The notes under the pieces: model-generated
Told to the model about the DNA's origin: nothing
Databases searched by the model: none
The model's input: the letters and a program-made list of their open reading frames with translations, nothing else
NCBI RefSeq assembly: GCF_019075875.1
Contig: NZ_JAHOOZ010000001.1
Span: 5,212,001-5,276,000 of the forward strand
Direction of reading: 5' to 3'
DNA length: 64,000 bases
Source of the DNA: Novosphingobium sp. G106
Lineage (GTDB): Bacteria; Pseudomonadota; Alphaproteobacteria; Sphingomonadales; Sphingomonadaceae
Shown here: positions 35,910-43,885 of the stretch, piece by piece
Layout: each line of letters starts with the position of its first letter
How positions within the stretch are numbered: position 1 is the first letter of the stretch
Position numbers and translations under genes: made by a program

Positions 35910-36897
35910 ATGACCGTCCAGACCGCCAATCTCGCTGGCATCGATATTCGTGCCGAGATCGAACGCCTGCGCAAGGAGCGCAACGCGGTGATTCTGGCGC
36001 ACTACTACCAGAAGCCCGAGATCCAGGATCTTGCCGATTTCGTCGGCGACAGCCTCGAACTCAGCCGCAAGGCGGCGGCGACCGATGCCGACGTCATCGC
36101 GTTCTGCGGCGTCAAGTTCATGGCCGATACGGCCAAGATCCTCAGCCCGCAGAAGATCGTCGTGCTGCCCGACATGGACGCCGGCTGCAGTCTCGAGGAT
36201 TCGTGCCCGCCCGAGAAGTTCAAGGCCTTCCGCGAGGCGCATCCCGATCATATCGCGCTGACCTATATCAATTGCTCGACCGAGGTTAAGGCGCTCAGCG
36301 ACGTCATCGTCACGTCTTCCAGCGCCGAGACGATCCTCTCGCAGATTCCGCCCGAACAGAAGATCATCTTCGGCCCGGACCGGCACCTCGGCGGCTATCT
36401 GAACCGCAAGTTCGGCCGCGACATGCTGCTCTGGCCCGGCGTCTGCATCGTCCACGAGGCGTTCAGCGAGAAGGAGCTGATCAAGCTCAAGGCGCAGCAT
36501 CCCGACGCGCCGATCGCCGCGCACCCCGAATGCCCGCCGCACATCGTCGACCACGCCGACTATGTCGGCTCGACCAGCGGCATCCTGCAGTATGCCAAGA
36601 CGATGGAAGGCCAGACGCTGATCGTCGCGACCGAGCCGCACATCATCCACCAGATGGAAAAGGCGCTGCCCGAGAAGACCTTCATCGGTGCGCCAGGTGC
36701 CGACGGTAACTGCAACTGCAACATCTGCCCCTACATGGCGCTCAACACGATGGAGAAGCTCTACCTCGCGCTGCGCGACCTTGCAGCCGCGGATCGAGAT
36801 CGAGGAAAGCCTGCGTCTCGCCGCGAAGAAGAGCCTCGACGCCATGCTGGAGATGGCGAGCGGTACGATTGGCAAGGGCGATCTCGGCGCGAGGTAA
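35910..36897 (+). CDS. nadA: Quinolinate synthase NadA, with an apparent one-base frame break near the 3' end
   Basis: NadA condenses iminoaspartate with dihydroxyacetone phosphate to quinolinate, an early step of NAD synthesis, and needs a 4Fe-4S cluster. Its Cys ligands are expected in [18 protein letters not shown] and [11 protein letters not shown], all before the break. The frame reads normally to LALRDL at about 36780, then leaves the family. Removing one T from TT at 36781-36782 restores [20 protein letters not shown] and a stop at 36895-36897, giving 328 residues, the normal size. As written, the frame continues to 37832 as nonsense against the SirB1-like gene. nadB and nadC are not in the window. 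Confidence 0.9.
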
Positions 36898-36905
36898 CGG
36901 TTCAT

Positions 36906-37718
36906 CTAACCCGTCGCGATCGCCTGCAGCGTCGTCGTGATCAGTTCGCGGCGTTGGGGGTCGCGGGTGACTTCGAGCATGGCGCTGAGGCTGGCTCGCG
37001 CAGCCGACACGTCGCGAAGCTGGAGCTGCAGCCGGGCGAGTTCCCACCAGCCGTCGGCATTGTCGGGCGCGACCAGCGTGATGCGTTCGTAGATCGCCAG
37101 CGCTCGCACCGGGTCGCCAGCGCGTTCGGCGCGCGAGGCCTGGTTCAGCAGCAGCCGGGCCAGCACGGTGCGGTTGGTCATCGGGGCGATATGCTCGGGC
37201 CCGGGCACGCCGTCCGGTCCGATCGTGCCATGGAGCAGTGCGGCCAGACGGTCGTCGGAAACCGGCGCGCCGCCGTGGAACGGATCGATCAGGTAAGGCG
37301 GTTCGCCGCCGTTCTCGTCGCCGATACGCACGAGGACATGGCCCGGGGTATTGGTCGCATAGGCCGTCCAACCCAGGCGCCGGGCTGCGGCGACGTAGAG
37401 CAGCGACAGGCTGACCGGCAGTCCGCGCCGGCGGTCGAGCACACGGATGAGATCGGCGTTGAGCGGCGCGTCGTAACTGTCGGCGTCGCCGGTGAAGCCG
37501 AATTCCTCATGGAACACCTGGGCCAGCGCCTCACCCTGTGCCTCGGGAGTCTCCGCCTCGGCGAAATCGTCCAGCCTTTCGCCGATCTCGTCGAGCAGCG
37601 CATAGTAGGGCTCGAGCTCGATCCCCTCGTGATCGAGTTCGCTCAGCGCCAGGGCGGCGTGGTCGAGCTCGATCTCGTCGTCGTCGAGCAGTCCTATGGT
37701 CTCGATATCGCTATCCAT
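36906..37718 (-). CDS. SirB1-family transglutaminase-like/TPR protein
   Basis: A 270-residue protein. A transglutaminase-like domain (about 70-190; [21 protein letters not shown] and [11 protein letters not shown]) is followed by a TPR-like helical tail ([29 protein letters not shown]). This is the SirB1 layout; its biochemical role is unclear. The start codon region lies about 130 bp from the NUDIX gene transcribed the other way. It converges on nadA with 8 bp between. Confidence 0.82.
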   Translation of the reverse strand: MDSDIETIGLLDDDEIELDHAALALSELDHEGIELEPYYALLDEIGERLDDFAEAETPEAQGEALAQVFHEEFGFTGDADSYDAPLNADLIRVLDRRRGLPVSLSLLYVAAARRLGWTAYATNTPGHVLVRIGDENGGEPPYLIDPFHGGAPVSDDRLAALLHGTIGPDGVPGPEHIAPMTNRTVLARLLLNQASRAERAGDPVRALAIYERITLVAPDNADGWWELARLQLQLRDVSAARASLSAMLEVTRDPQRRELITTTLQAIATG

Positions 37719-37816
37719 CTGCGTCCATATGGTCCGCTCGGGCGTTTAGCGCCAGTCAAGAAGGCTCGATCGCGGTCCAATGGGGCCAAAACGCCGGGTT
37801 ACGCACCGTTTGGTAG

Positions 37817-37833
37817 TGTCACGATATTGTAAC
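37817..37833 (+). promoter_or_regulatory. PHO-box-like pair upstream of the NUDIX-DUF47-pit unit
   Basis: TGTCAC and TGTAAC occur exactly 11 bp apart (37817-37822 and 37828-37833), the PhoB half-site spacing, in an AT-richer patch just before the NUDIX gene. Agreement with the 18-bp consensus is about 10 of 18. The distance to the nearest ATG (37852) is short, so the transcript leader would be small. Confidence 0.35.
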
Positions 37834-37897
37834 ATAGCGCAAAACCCTTACATGGCCGCGTTTTCAGGGGACACCGTCAATCCGCCAGATCGCCGCC

Positions 37898-39001
37898 TTG
37901 CCCTACCGTTCCGAAGGACCAGCGCTCGATGCGCCGGTGCGGGTCATGCTCGTCACCTCGCGCGGCACGGGGCGCTGGGTAATTCCCAAAGGCAACATTC
38001 CCTCGGGGTTTTCGCCGCATGCCGCAGCGGCGATGGAGGCCGAGGAAGAGGCCGGCGTCCACGGCTCGGTCTGTCCGATCCCGCTCGGTTCCTACCGCTA
38101 TCGCAAGCAGCGGGGCAACGGCGCCTCTTTGATGGTCGACGTCGACGTCTTCCCGATGGCGGTGACGCAGGAACTCGACCAGTGGAAGGAAAAGAGCCAG
38201 CGCGAGCGCCGCTGGTTCACCCTGCCCGAGGCGGCGAAAGCGGTCGACGAGGCGGACCTTGCCGATCTCATGCGCTCTTTCGCGACATCGGAATTCAAGG
38301 CCGCGGCCCGGCGCACCGGCATGTTTCAGCGCGTCGCGCAAAAATCCAGGATCAATCATATGTTCGCGTGGTTCCAGCGGCTGCTGCCCAAGACCGGCAA
38401 TTTCTTCGACCTCTTCGAGGCCCATGCGGTGACAATCGTCGCCGCGGCCGATGCCCTGGCGCGGCTGTTCCAGGGCGGGTCGCGCGCCGATCACATCCGC
38501 GAGATCGTCGAGCGCGAGCACGATGCCGATGACATCATCCGCGAAGTGCTGACGACGGTCCGCAAGACTTTCCTGACTCCGTTCGACCGCGGTGCGATCA
38601 CCAGTCTGATCGGTTCGATGGACAATGCCATCGACGAGATGAACGCGGCGGCGGGCGCGGTATCGCTCTACGAATTCGCCGATTTCGACGACGACATGCG
38701 CGACATGACCGCGATCATCGTCGATGCCGCGCGCGTCACCGCCGAGGCGATGCCGCTGCTGCGCGATGTCGGCCGCAACGGCGCGCGGCTGCACGAGCTG
38801 ACCGAGCGTCTCGTCCGCATGGAAGGCCATGCCGACGAGATCCACGACGCCGGGCTCAAGAAGGCCTTCAAGCAGTTCGGCGACAGTGAGACGATGAAGT
38901 TCGTCGTCGTGCGCGAGATCTACAAGCACCTCGAGCGCATCGTCGACGCGCTGGAGGACGTCGCCAACGAGATCGACGGCATCGTGATCGATCACGCCTG
39001 A
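37898..39001 (+). CDS. NUDIX hydrolase (DIPP-like) fused in frame to a DUF47/PhoU-like Pit accessory domain
   Basis: A 367-residue reading from TTG 37898. Residues 1 to about 130 are a NUDIX domain of the diphosphoinositol/polyphosphate hydrolase type (SRGTGRWVIPKG, then a NUDIX box at 32-54 with EAEEEAGV). From residue 155 onwards follows a complete DUF47 domain (MFAWFQRLLPKTGNFFDLF, then PhoU-like helices). The conserved NUDIX start (IRQIAALPYR) lies upstream of the TTG without an ATG in frame, so the true start is uncertain. An internal ATG at 38360 with AGGA eight bases before it could start DUF47 separately. DUF47 proteins partner the Pit transporter, which follows 7 bp later. Confidence 0.75.
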   Translation: MPYRSEGPALDAPVRVMLVTSRGTGRWVIPKGNIPSGFSPHAAAAMEAEEEAGVHGSVCPIPLGSYRYRKQRGNGASLMVDVDVFPMAVTQELDQWKEKSQRERRWFTLPEAAKAVDEADLADLMRSFATSEFKAAARRTGMFQRVAQKSRINHMFAWFQRLLPKTGNFFDLFEAHAVTIVAAADALARLFQGGSRADHIREIVEREHDADDIIREVLTTVRKTFLTPFDRGAITSLIGSMDNAIDEMNAAAGAVSLYEFADFDDDMRDMTAIIVDAARVTAEAMPLLRDVGRNGARLHELTERLVRMEGHADEIHDAGLKKAFKQFGDSETMKFVVVREIYKHLERIVDALEDVANEIDGIVIDHA

Positions 39002-39008
39002 CACGATC

Positions 39009-40025
39009 ATGGTCCACGAACTCGCCCTGCCGCTGCTTGTCGGACTGATCGCGGTCGCGCTGGCGTTCGACTTCCTCAACGGCCTGCATGACGCGGCGAA
39101 CTCGATCGCCACGGTCGTCGCGACGCGGCTGCTGAGCCCGGTCAAGGCGGTGCTCTTCGCCGCGGCATTCAACTTCGCCGCCTATTTCCTCAGCCTGGCC
39201 TTCCCGGTGCTGCACAAGGTGGCCGAGACGATCGGCGCGGGACTGATCGCCAAGGACCTCGTGACGCCGGGCGTGGTGTTCGGCGCGCTGGTGGGGGCGA
39301 TGTTCTGGAACGTGGTGACCTGGCTCAAGGGCATCCCCTCGTCGAGCAGCCATGCCCTGATCGGCGGACTCATCGGCGCGGGTGTCGCCCACGCCGGCAT
39401 CGACGGCATCCAGTGGACCGGCCTGAACAAGACGCTGATCGCGATCGTGCTGTCGCCCGTGCTGGGGATGATGCTCTCGATGCTGGTCATGCTGATCACC
39501 AGCTGGGCCTTCCGCAACTCGACCTCGCGCGCCGCCGAAGGCTCGTTTCGCTTCCTCCACCTGTTCTCCTCCGCCGCCTATTCGTTGAGCCACGGGCTCA
39601 ACGATGCGCAGAAGACGATGGGGGTCATCACCGTGCTGCTCTATTCGACCGGGCACCTGTCGGGCGAGTTCCACGTGCCGCACTGGGTGGCGATCAGCTG
39701 CTACGTCGCGATCGCGGCGGGAACGATGTCGGGTGGCTGGAAGATCATCGAGACCATGGGCAGCCGCATCACCAAGCTGTCGCAGCACCAGGGCTTCAGC
39801 GCCTCGACCGGCGGCTCGATCACGCTCTTCGCCGCTTCGCTGCTGGGCATCCCGGTCTCGACCACGCAGACGATCACGGGCTCGATCATCGGCGCCGGCA
39901 CCGCCCGCCGCGCCTCGGCTATCCGCTGGAGCGTGGCGCAGAGCGTGGTGATGGCCTGGGTGATCACGATCCCCGCCTCGGCAGCGGTGGGCGCGCTGTT
40001 CTACGGGCTGACGACGTTGTTCTAG
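39009..40025 (+). CDS. pit: Inorganic phosphate transporter, Pit family
   Basis: A 338-residue membrane protein with about ten hydrophobic segments and the duplicated PiT signature. NGLHDAANSIATVVATRLLSP stands near the N-terminus and GLNDAQKTMGVI in the second half. It imports phosphate with a proton or metal as low-affinity transport. It lies 7 bp after the DUF47-containing gene, the usual DUF47-pit pairing. The hairpin at 40031-40052 follows the stop. Confidence 0.94.
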   Translation: MVHELALPLLVGLIAVALAFDFLNGLHDAANSIATVVATRLLSPVKAVLFAAAFNFAAYFLSLAFPVLHKVAETIGAGLIAKDLVTPGVVFGALVGAMFWNVVTWLKGIPSSSSHALIGGLIGAGVAHAGIDGIQWTGLNKTLIAIVLSPVLGMMLSMLVMLITSWAFRNSTSRAAEGSFRFLHLFSSAAYSLSHGLNDAQKTMGVITVLLYSTGHLSGEFHVPHWVAISCYVAIAAGTMSGGWKIIETMGSRITKLSQHQGFSASTGGSITLFAASLLGIPVSTTQTITGSIIGAGTARRASAIRWSVAQSVVMAWVITIPASAAVGALFYGLTTLF

Positions 40026-40030
40026 AAATT

Positions 40031-40052
40031 CCCCTCCTCTGAAGAGGAGGGG
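40031..40052. terminator. Hairpin between convergent pit and DUF885 genes
   Basis: The arms CCCCTCCTCT and AGAGGAGGGG are perfectly complementary with a 2-bp centre, between two convergent stops. A clear T run is missing on either side, so it may act in both directions or need Rho. Confidence 0.5.
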
Positions 40053-40063
40053 GCTTCCTTGCC

Positions 40064-41806
40064 TTAAAACACCGCCTTCGCGGTTGGCTCGTTCATCATC
40101 GCCTTGCGCACCAGCGGGATCGGCGGGCCGCCGTAGCTGAGGAACTGGTCGTGGAACTCCTTCCACGCCGCCCGGCCCCCGTGCTTCGCGGTCCAGTCGG
40201 CGCGCAGCTTGCGGATCATCAGCTTGCCCAGCGTGTAGTTGAGGTAGGCGGGGTCATAGGTCCCGCGCGCCGCCTGCTGTTCGGCCGTGCCCGCGCCCTG
40301 GTAGCACTGGGTGCGGAACATCGCGTCCGACTGCGCCTGCGTCATCTTGCCGCTGTGCATGCCGATCGCCGAGAGGAAGCGGCAGTTGCGCAGCAGCGCA
40401 TTGGAGAGCTGGCCGACATGGGTACCGGGATCGCCATTGCCGAGCCCGGCCTCCCACATCATCTCCTCGCTGTAGTGCGCCCAGCCTTCGGCATAGGCAT
40501 AGCCGACGAACAGCCGGCCGATCCACGAGGGAGAGCGGTTCGAGTGGAGGAACTGGAGGAAGTGCCCGGGCATGACCTCGTGCACGCTGGTGAACAGCAG
40601 GTCCTTGACCCCGGGAATGTACTCGAGCTGCTTCTCCTTCGACCAGCTCGGATCGGGTGGGGCGATATAGTAGATCGAGGGGATGCCCTTCTCGTAAGGC
40701 CCCGGCGGATCGATATAGGCGCCGTTCTGCGCGTTGTAGGGCGGGGACTGGCGGACCAGCGCCTGCTCGGTGCCCGGGATCGACACGAGATCGTGCTCGC
40801 GCACGAAAGCGGTCAGGTCGGGGATCTGCTTGGTCGCCGCCGCCACCGGGCCTTCGGGAGGCTTTTCGGCGTTGAGCTTGCCGAAGCAATCGGGGATCGA
40901 CTTGCCTGGCGCATAGGCAGCGCAGGCCTGCTTGAGCGCCAACTGGTTGCGGCGGAGGTCCGCCTGGCCGACCGCCTCGAGCCTGACGAGGGGGACGTCG
41001 ACACCCTCGGTCGCCTTAAGCATGCGTGAGAACTTGGCGGCGCCCAGGGCGAAGTCCTGCGTCGCGGTGGGCTGCTGCGTCTTGAGCCAGTCGGCGAGCT
41101 CGGTCATCGACTGCGCGGCCTTTTCGGAGGCCTCGCGGTACAAGGTCTGGAGAACCGCGTCGCCGGTGTCGGCAAAGGCAGCACGCGCATCGCCGCGGTA
41201 ATATTCGGCGAAGCCGCCGAAGCCGGAAATGCCGTGCTTGATGAAGCTCGCAGGCAATGGCGTCTTGAGGTTGGCGCGAATGTTCTTCGCCGCTTCCGGC
41301 ACCGCTTCGAAGAAGGCGATCATCACCTTCATTCGATCTTCCTTGCTGGCATATTCGCGCGAGATGTAGACGTTCGGGTCGAGCCCGCCGTTGATGTAGA
41401 AGGCGGGGTTGGTGTGCGGCTGGTCGGCGTCCTCGAGCCAGAACAGCTGCCCCTCGGCGACCTGGATCAGGTAGTCGCGCTCGAAGGCATCGGCGCCGGT
41501 AAGTGCGGTATAGGCCTTGGCCTGCGCGATCACCGAGCGCAGGAAATCGCCGCGCGTTCTAAGACCGGCGTCGCTCCAGTCGGGTAGCTTGCCGTCGAAC
41601 TGGTGCGCGCCTTGATAGACCGCGAAAGCCGGGTCGAGCGCCAGCCAGCGGTCGATCGTCGCCTGCGTGAAGTCCTTCCAGGCCATCGTCGGTTGAGGGG
41701 CAGCCGGCTGCACCCTCGCTTTCTTGGCAGGAGCGGCGAGGGCGGGGCCTGTCGTGCCGAAAGCCAGCGCCACTACGGCCAGTCCGGAAAGCAGGTTGCG
41801 CTTCAT
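40064..41806 (-). CDS. DUF885 family secreted protein (putative metallopeptidase-like)
   Basis: A 580-residue protein with a signal peptide (cut near GPALAAPA). DUF885 is recognised by the central HEVMPGHFLQFLHSNR, close to the family HExxPGH pattern, a likely metal-binding site, and by the downstream YAEGWAHYSEEMMWE. The family relates in fold to M32-like carboxypeptidases, but its activity is mostly unproven. It is a single gene, convergent with pit. Confidence 0.82.
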   Translation of the reverse strand: MKRNLLSGLAVVALAFGTTGPALAAPAKKARVQPAAPQPTMAWKDFTQATIDRWLALDPAFAVYQGAHQFDGKLPDWSDAGLRTRGDFLRSVIAQAKAYTALTGADAFERDYLIQVAEGQLFWLEDADQPHTNPAFYINGGLDPNVYISREYASKEDRMKVMIAFFEAVPEAAKNIRANLKTPLPASFIKHGISGFGGFAEYYRGDARAAFADTGDAVLQTLYREASEKAAQSMTELADWLKTQQPTATQDFALGAAKFSRMLKATEGVDVPLVRLEAVGQADLRRNQLALKQACAAYAPGKSIPDCFGKLNAEKPPEGPVAAATKQIPDLTAFVREHDLVSIPGTEQALVRQSPPYNAQNGAYIDPPGPYEKGIPSIYYIAPPDPSWSKEKQLEYIPGVKDLLFTSVHEVMPGHFLQFLHSNRSPSWIGRLFVGYAYAEGWAHYSEEMMWEAGLGNGDPGTHVGQLSNALLRNCRFLSAIGMHSGKMTQAQSDAMFRTQCYQGAGTAEQQAARGTYDPAYLNYTLGKLMIRKLRADWTAKHGGRAAWKEFHDQFLSYGGPPIPLVRKAMMNEPTAKAVF

Positions 41807-41851
41807 CGTTTCATCCTCCTCGACCGCGGCATTTATTTGCTGACATTTGTG

Positions 41852-42721
41852 TCATTTTGCGCCGAAGGTCCACCCCTCGGTGCGGGCTATCTCGGGGGTA
41901 AGGCCGGAAGGATACCACAGTTCCCGGCGGTCGGCAGCGGTGCGCAGCCAGGCGGCTGTGACGAGGGCATCGCTCTTGTGGTCGTCGATCGCTCCCGAGC
42001 CCGTGACGGGATCGCTGCCGAGCGTGGCCAGCGCCGCATTGAGCGCCTCGAAACTGCGCATCTTCGACTTGGCCGCGCTGCGTCCGGCCGCCATTGCGGC
42101 GATCGTCGTATAGATTTCTGTCACGACCGAGCCATGCTTTGGCAACGGATCGATCGGCCAGACGGGCAGGCGCCCCGCGAGCCGATGGAGCATGCGCATG
42201 CCCGACAGGCTCGACTTGCCGACCTGCGCCGCGCCGACGAGGTTGAAATTGCTGTAGGGCTTGCACCCCATCGCCTGCTGCGCGAGCTCGGTCTGGCGGA
42301 AGCGTCCCCTGCCGCCGCCGAACAGATCGCCTTCGCGCCCGCCGTGGCGGCGGAAGTGGCGCGCGGCTTCGAGGTCGTCGACGAAGCTCGTGACCGACAG
42401 GTGCGGATCGTCTTTGCAGAGCCGGTCGATCAATGCCCAGAGCGTGCGGGCATCTGCTGGACTGTCGGCCCAGCCGGGAAAGAAGGCGCCGCGGTCGGCG
42501 AAAGCCAGCGAGATGCCGAGGTCGAGCCCGACCAGGGTATCGGCGGGCATTCCGTCCACCAGCCAGGCCAGCACCTCGGGCCGCGACCAGCGGTGGCTGG
42601 GGCGGACCAGCGCAGGCGCGGCGCTGCCTGCCGAGCAGATCGCCAGGGCAATCCCGGCATGCCGCTCGCCCGCAGCGCCCGACCAGTCGATCGCGGCGAA
42701 ATGTCGGAAGCGCGGCGTCAC
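41852..42721 (-). CDS. DUF429-like predicted RNase H-fold protein
   Basis: A 289-residue protein. The N-terminal HFAAIDWSGAAGERHAGIA and the C-terminal DDHKSDALVTAAWLRT carry the spaced acidic residues of RNase H-like folds, and DUF429 is the closest pattern I recognise. The stop-start overlap of 4 bp with the YjbR-like gene upstream (42718-42721) implies coupled translation. Function is unknown. Confidence 0.6.
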   Translation of the reverse strand: MTPRFRHFAAIDWSGAAGERHAGIALAICSAGSAAPALVRPSHRWSRPEVLAWLVDGMPADTLVGLDLGISLAFADRGAFFPGWADSPADARTLWALIDRLCKDDPHLSVTSFVDDLEAARHFRRHGGREGDLFGGGRGRFRQTELAQQAMGCKPYSNFNLVGAAQVGKSSLSGMRMLHRLAGRLPVWPIDPLPKHGSVVTEIYTTIAAMAAGRSAAKSKMRSFEALNAALATLGSDPVTGSGAIDDHKSDALVTAAWLRTAADRRELWYPSGLTPEIARTEGWTFGAK

Positions 42722-43077
42722 TTCTTGCGCGGCCGGACGGGTTTCTTCGCGGCGGCCTGATCGCGCGCGCGGGCGATCACCTCGCGCACGCGCTCGGGAT
42801 CATGGCTGCCGAAACGGACCAGAACCGCGGGCCAGCCCTCGTAGTGCGCGGTCTGCCAGAAGGTGTCGGGATCTGTGGCCTTGAGCACTTCGACCGTGTC
42901 GAGATCGATCTCGACGACGAACGAGGTATCCGGTTCGTGGCCGACCGCGAGGAAGGCGCGGCCGTTGGCCGTTACTTTCACCGCCGGCTTGCCGTAGCTC
43001 TTCGCCAGTTCGGTGTCCGGCAGGCTCAGCGCGAAGACGACGGCATCGTCCCAGCCCGTGATCGGCGCCGCGCTCAT
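42718..43077 (-). CDS. MmcQ/YjbR family protein
   Basis: A 119-residue alpha/beta protein of the MmcQ/YjbR (CyaY-like fold) family: LSLPDTELAKSYGKPAVKVTANGRAFLAVG and HYEGWPAVLVRFGSHDPERV match the pattern. A basic C-terminal tail (KKPVRPRKK) suggests nucleic-acid contact. It overlaps both neighbours by 4 bp, so the three minus-strand genes at 41852-43754 form one operon. Confidence 0.78.
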   Translation of the reverse strand: MSAAPITGWDDAVVFALSLPDTELAKSYGKPAVKVTANGRAFLAVGHEPDTSFVVEIDLDTVEVLKATDPDTFWQTAHYEGWPAVLVRFGSHDPERVREVIARARDQAAAKKPVRPRKK

Positions 43078-43754
43078 TGTCCGGCGCAGCCCTTGGCACT
43101 GCGCGCTACCTGCCAGCCGTCCTTGCCCGGACCGGCACGGAAACGGACGCGCGGCGCCTTTGCCGATTGCTCGAAGGGCACGGCCGACAGGTCGACGCAG
43201 CTCTCGCCGCTCCAGCCGTCGATCCGCCAGTCGTTCATCCGCGGCAGTTCGTCGATCCGGCCGATCTCGGTCGTCCCGGTGGCATCGACGCGCCAGACCG
43301 CGAGGCCGCTCAGCGAGCCGAATTCGGACTCGGTCTGGTCAGCCGCGGCAAAATAGCGGCGCGAGGGCGAGAAGTGCGGCGCGACGCCGGTCTCGATCAT
43401 TGCGCCCTTGCCCGTCCGGTCGACGACGATGTGGCCGTAGGACTCGTAGCCGAGCCAGCCGAACGAGAGGAATCTCTTGTCGTCCGACAGCGCCAGCTTG
43501 TCCGTCGTCTCCATGAAGCTTGTATCAAGGCATACCGTGCCGCCGCCGAGCGTCGCGACGGCGTAGTGGAGCAGGTCCGATCGCAGCACCGCGCGCAGCG
43601 CCTCGGGCACCGCCAGCGGCCGCGCGCGTTCTCGCTCCCAGCCTTCGGCCTGCTTGACGGGCGGGCAGGCGGCGAGGTCGGGAGCGGCTTTGGCCAGCGT
43701 CGGCGGCAAAAGCCCGGCCGAGGCGATCGCAATTGCCATCCAAGCGTTTCGCAT
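43074..43754 (-). CDS. Secreted protein of unknown function
   Basis: A 226-residue protein starting at ATG 43752-43754 with GGGGGA upstream. An N-terminal signal peptide ends near LAKAAPD. The mature part has LSDDKRFLSFGWLGYESYGHIVVDR, recalling beta-propeller-like repeats in the form DDKRFLSFGW and SRRYFAAADQTESE. Cys pairs at the two ends (ACPP, GCAGQ) could form a disulfide. No named family is recognised. Confidence 0.6.
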   Translation of the reverse strand: MRNAWMAIAIASAGLLPPTLAKAAPDLAACPPVKQAEGWERERARPLAVPEALRAVLRSDLLHYAVATLGGGTVCLDTSFMETTDKLALSDDKRFLSFGWLGYESYGHIVVDRTGKGAMIETGVAPHFSPSRRYFAAADQTESEFGSLSGLAVWRVDATGTTEIGRIDELPRMNDWRIDGWSGESCVDLSAVPFEQSAKAPRVRFRAGPGKDGWQVARSAKGCAGQ

Positions 43755-43792
43755 AGGTCCCCCGGAGATTCGCTTCCCTCTCGACCGCTCAT

Positions 43793-43873
43793 CCTGAGCT
43801 TGTCGAAGGACGGTCATTCTCTTGCGGCGCGGCGCCAGGTTCAAGGAAAAGTGCGGCCTTCGACAAGCTCAGG
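43793..43873. repeat. 17-bp inverted repeat (REP-like, sphingomonad type)
   Basis: CCTGAGCTTGTCGAAGG at 43793-43809 and its exact reverse complement at 43857-43873 enclose 47 bp, in the gap between rarA and the secreted protein gene. From memory, this 17-mer resembles a short palindromic repeat scattered in sphingomonad and other alphaproteobacterial genomes. The same 17-mer was not seen elsewhere in the window. The two arms could form a long stem in RNA. Confidence 0.7.
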
Positions 43874-43885
43874 GTAAGCGGATTG

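Noticed and set aside
36898..37832. Extension of the nadA frame by about 300 residues
   Set aside because: It is the result of the apparent one-base break; this DNA encodes the SirB1-like protein on the other strand.
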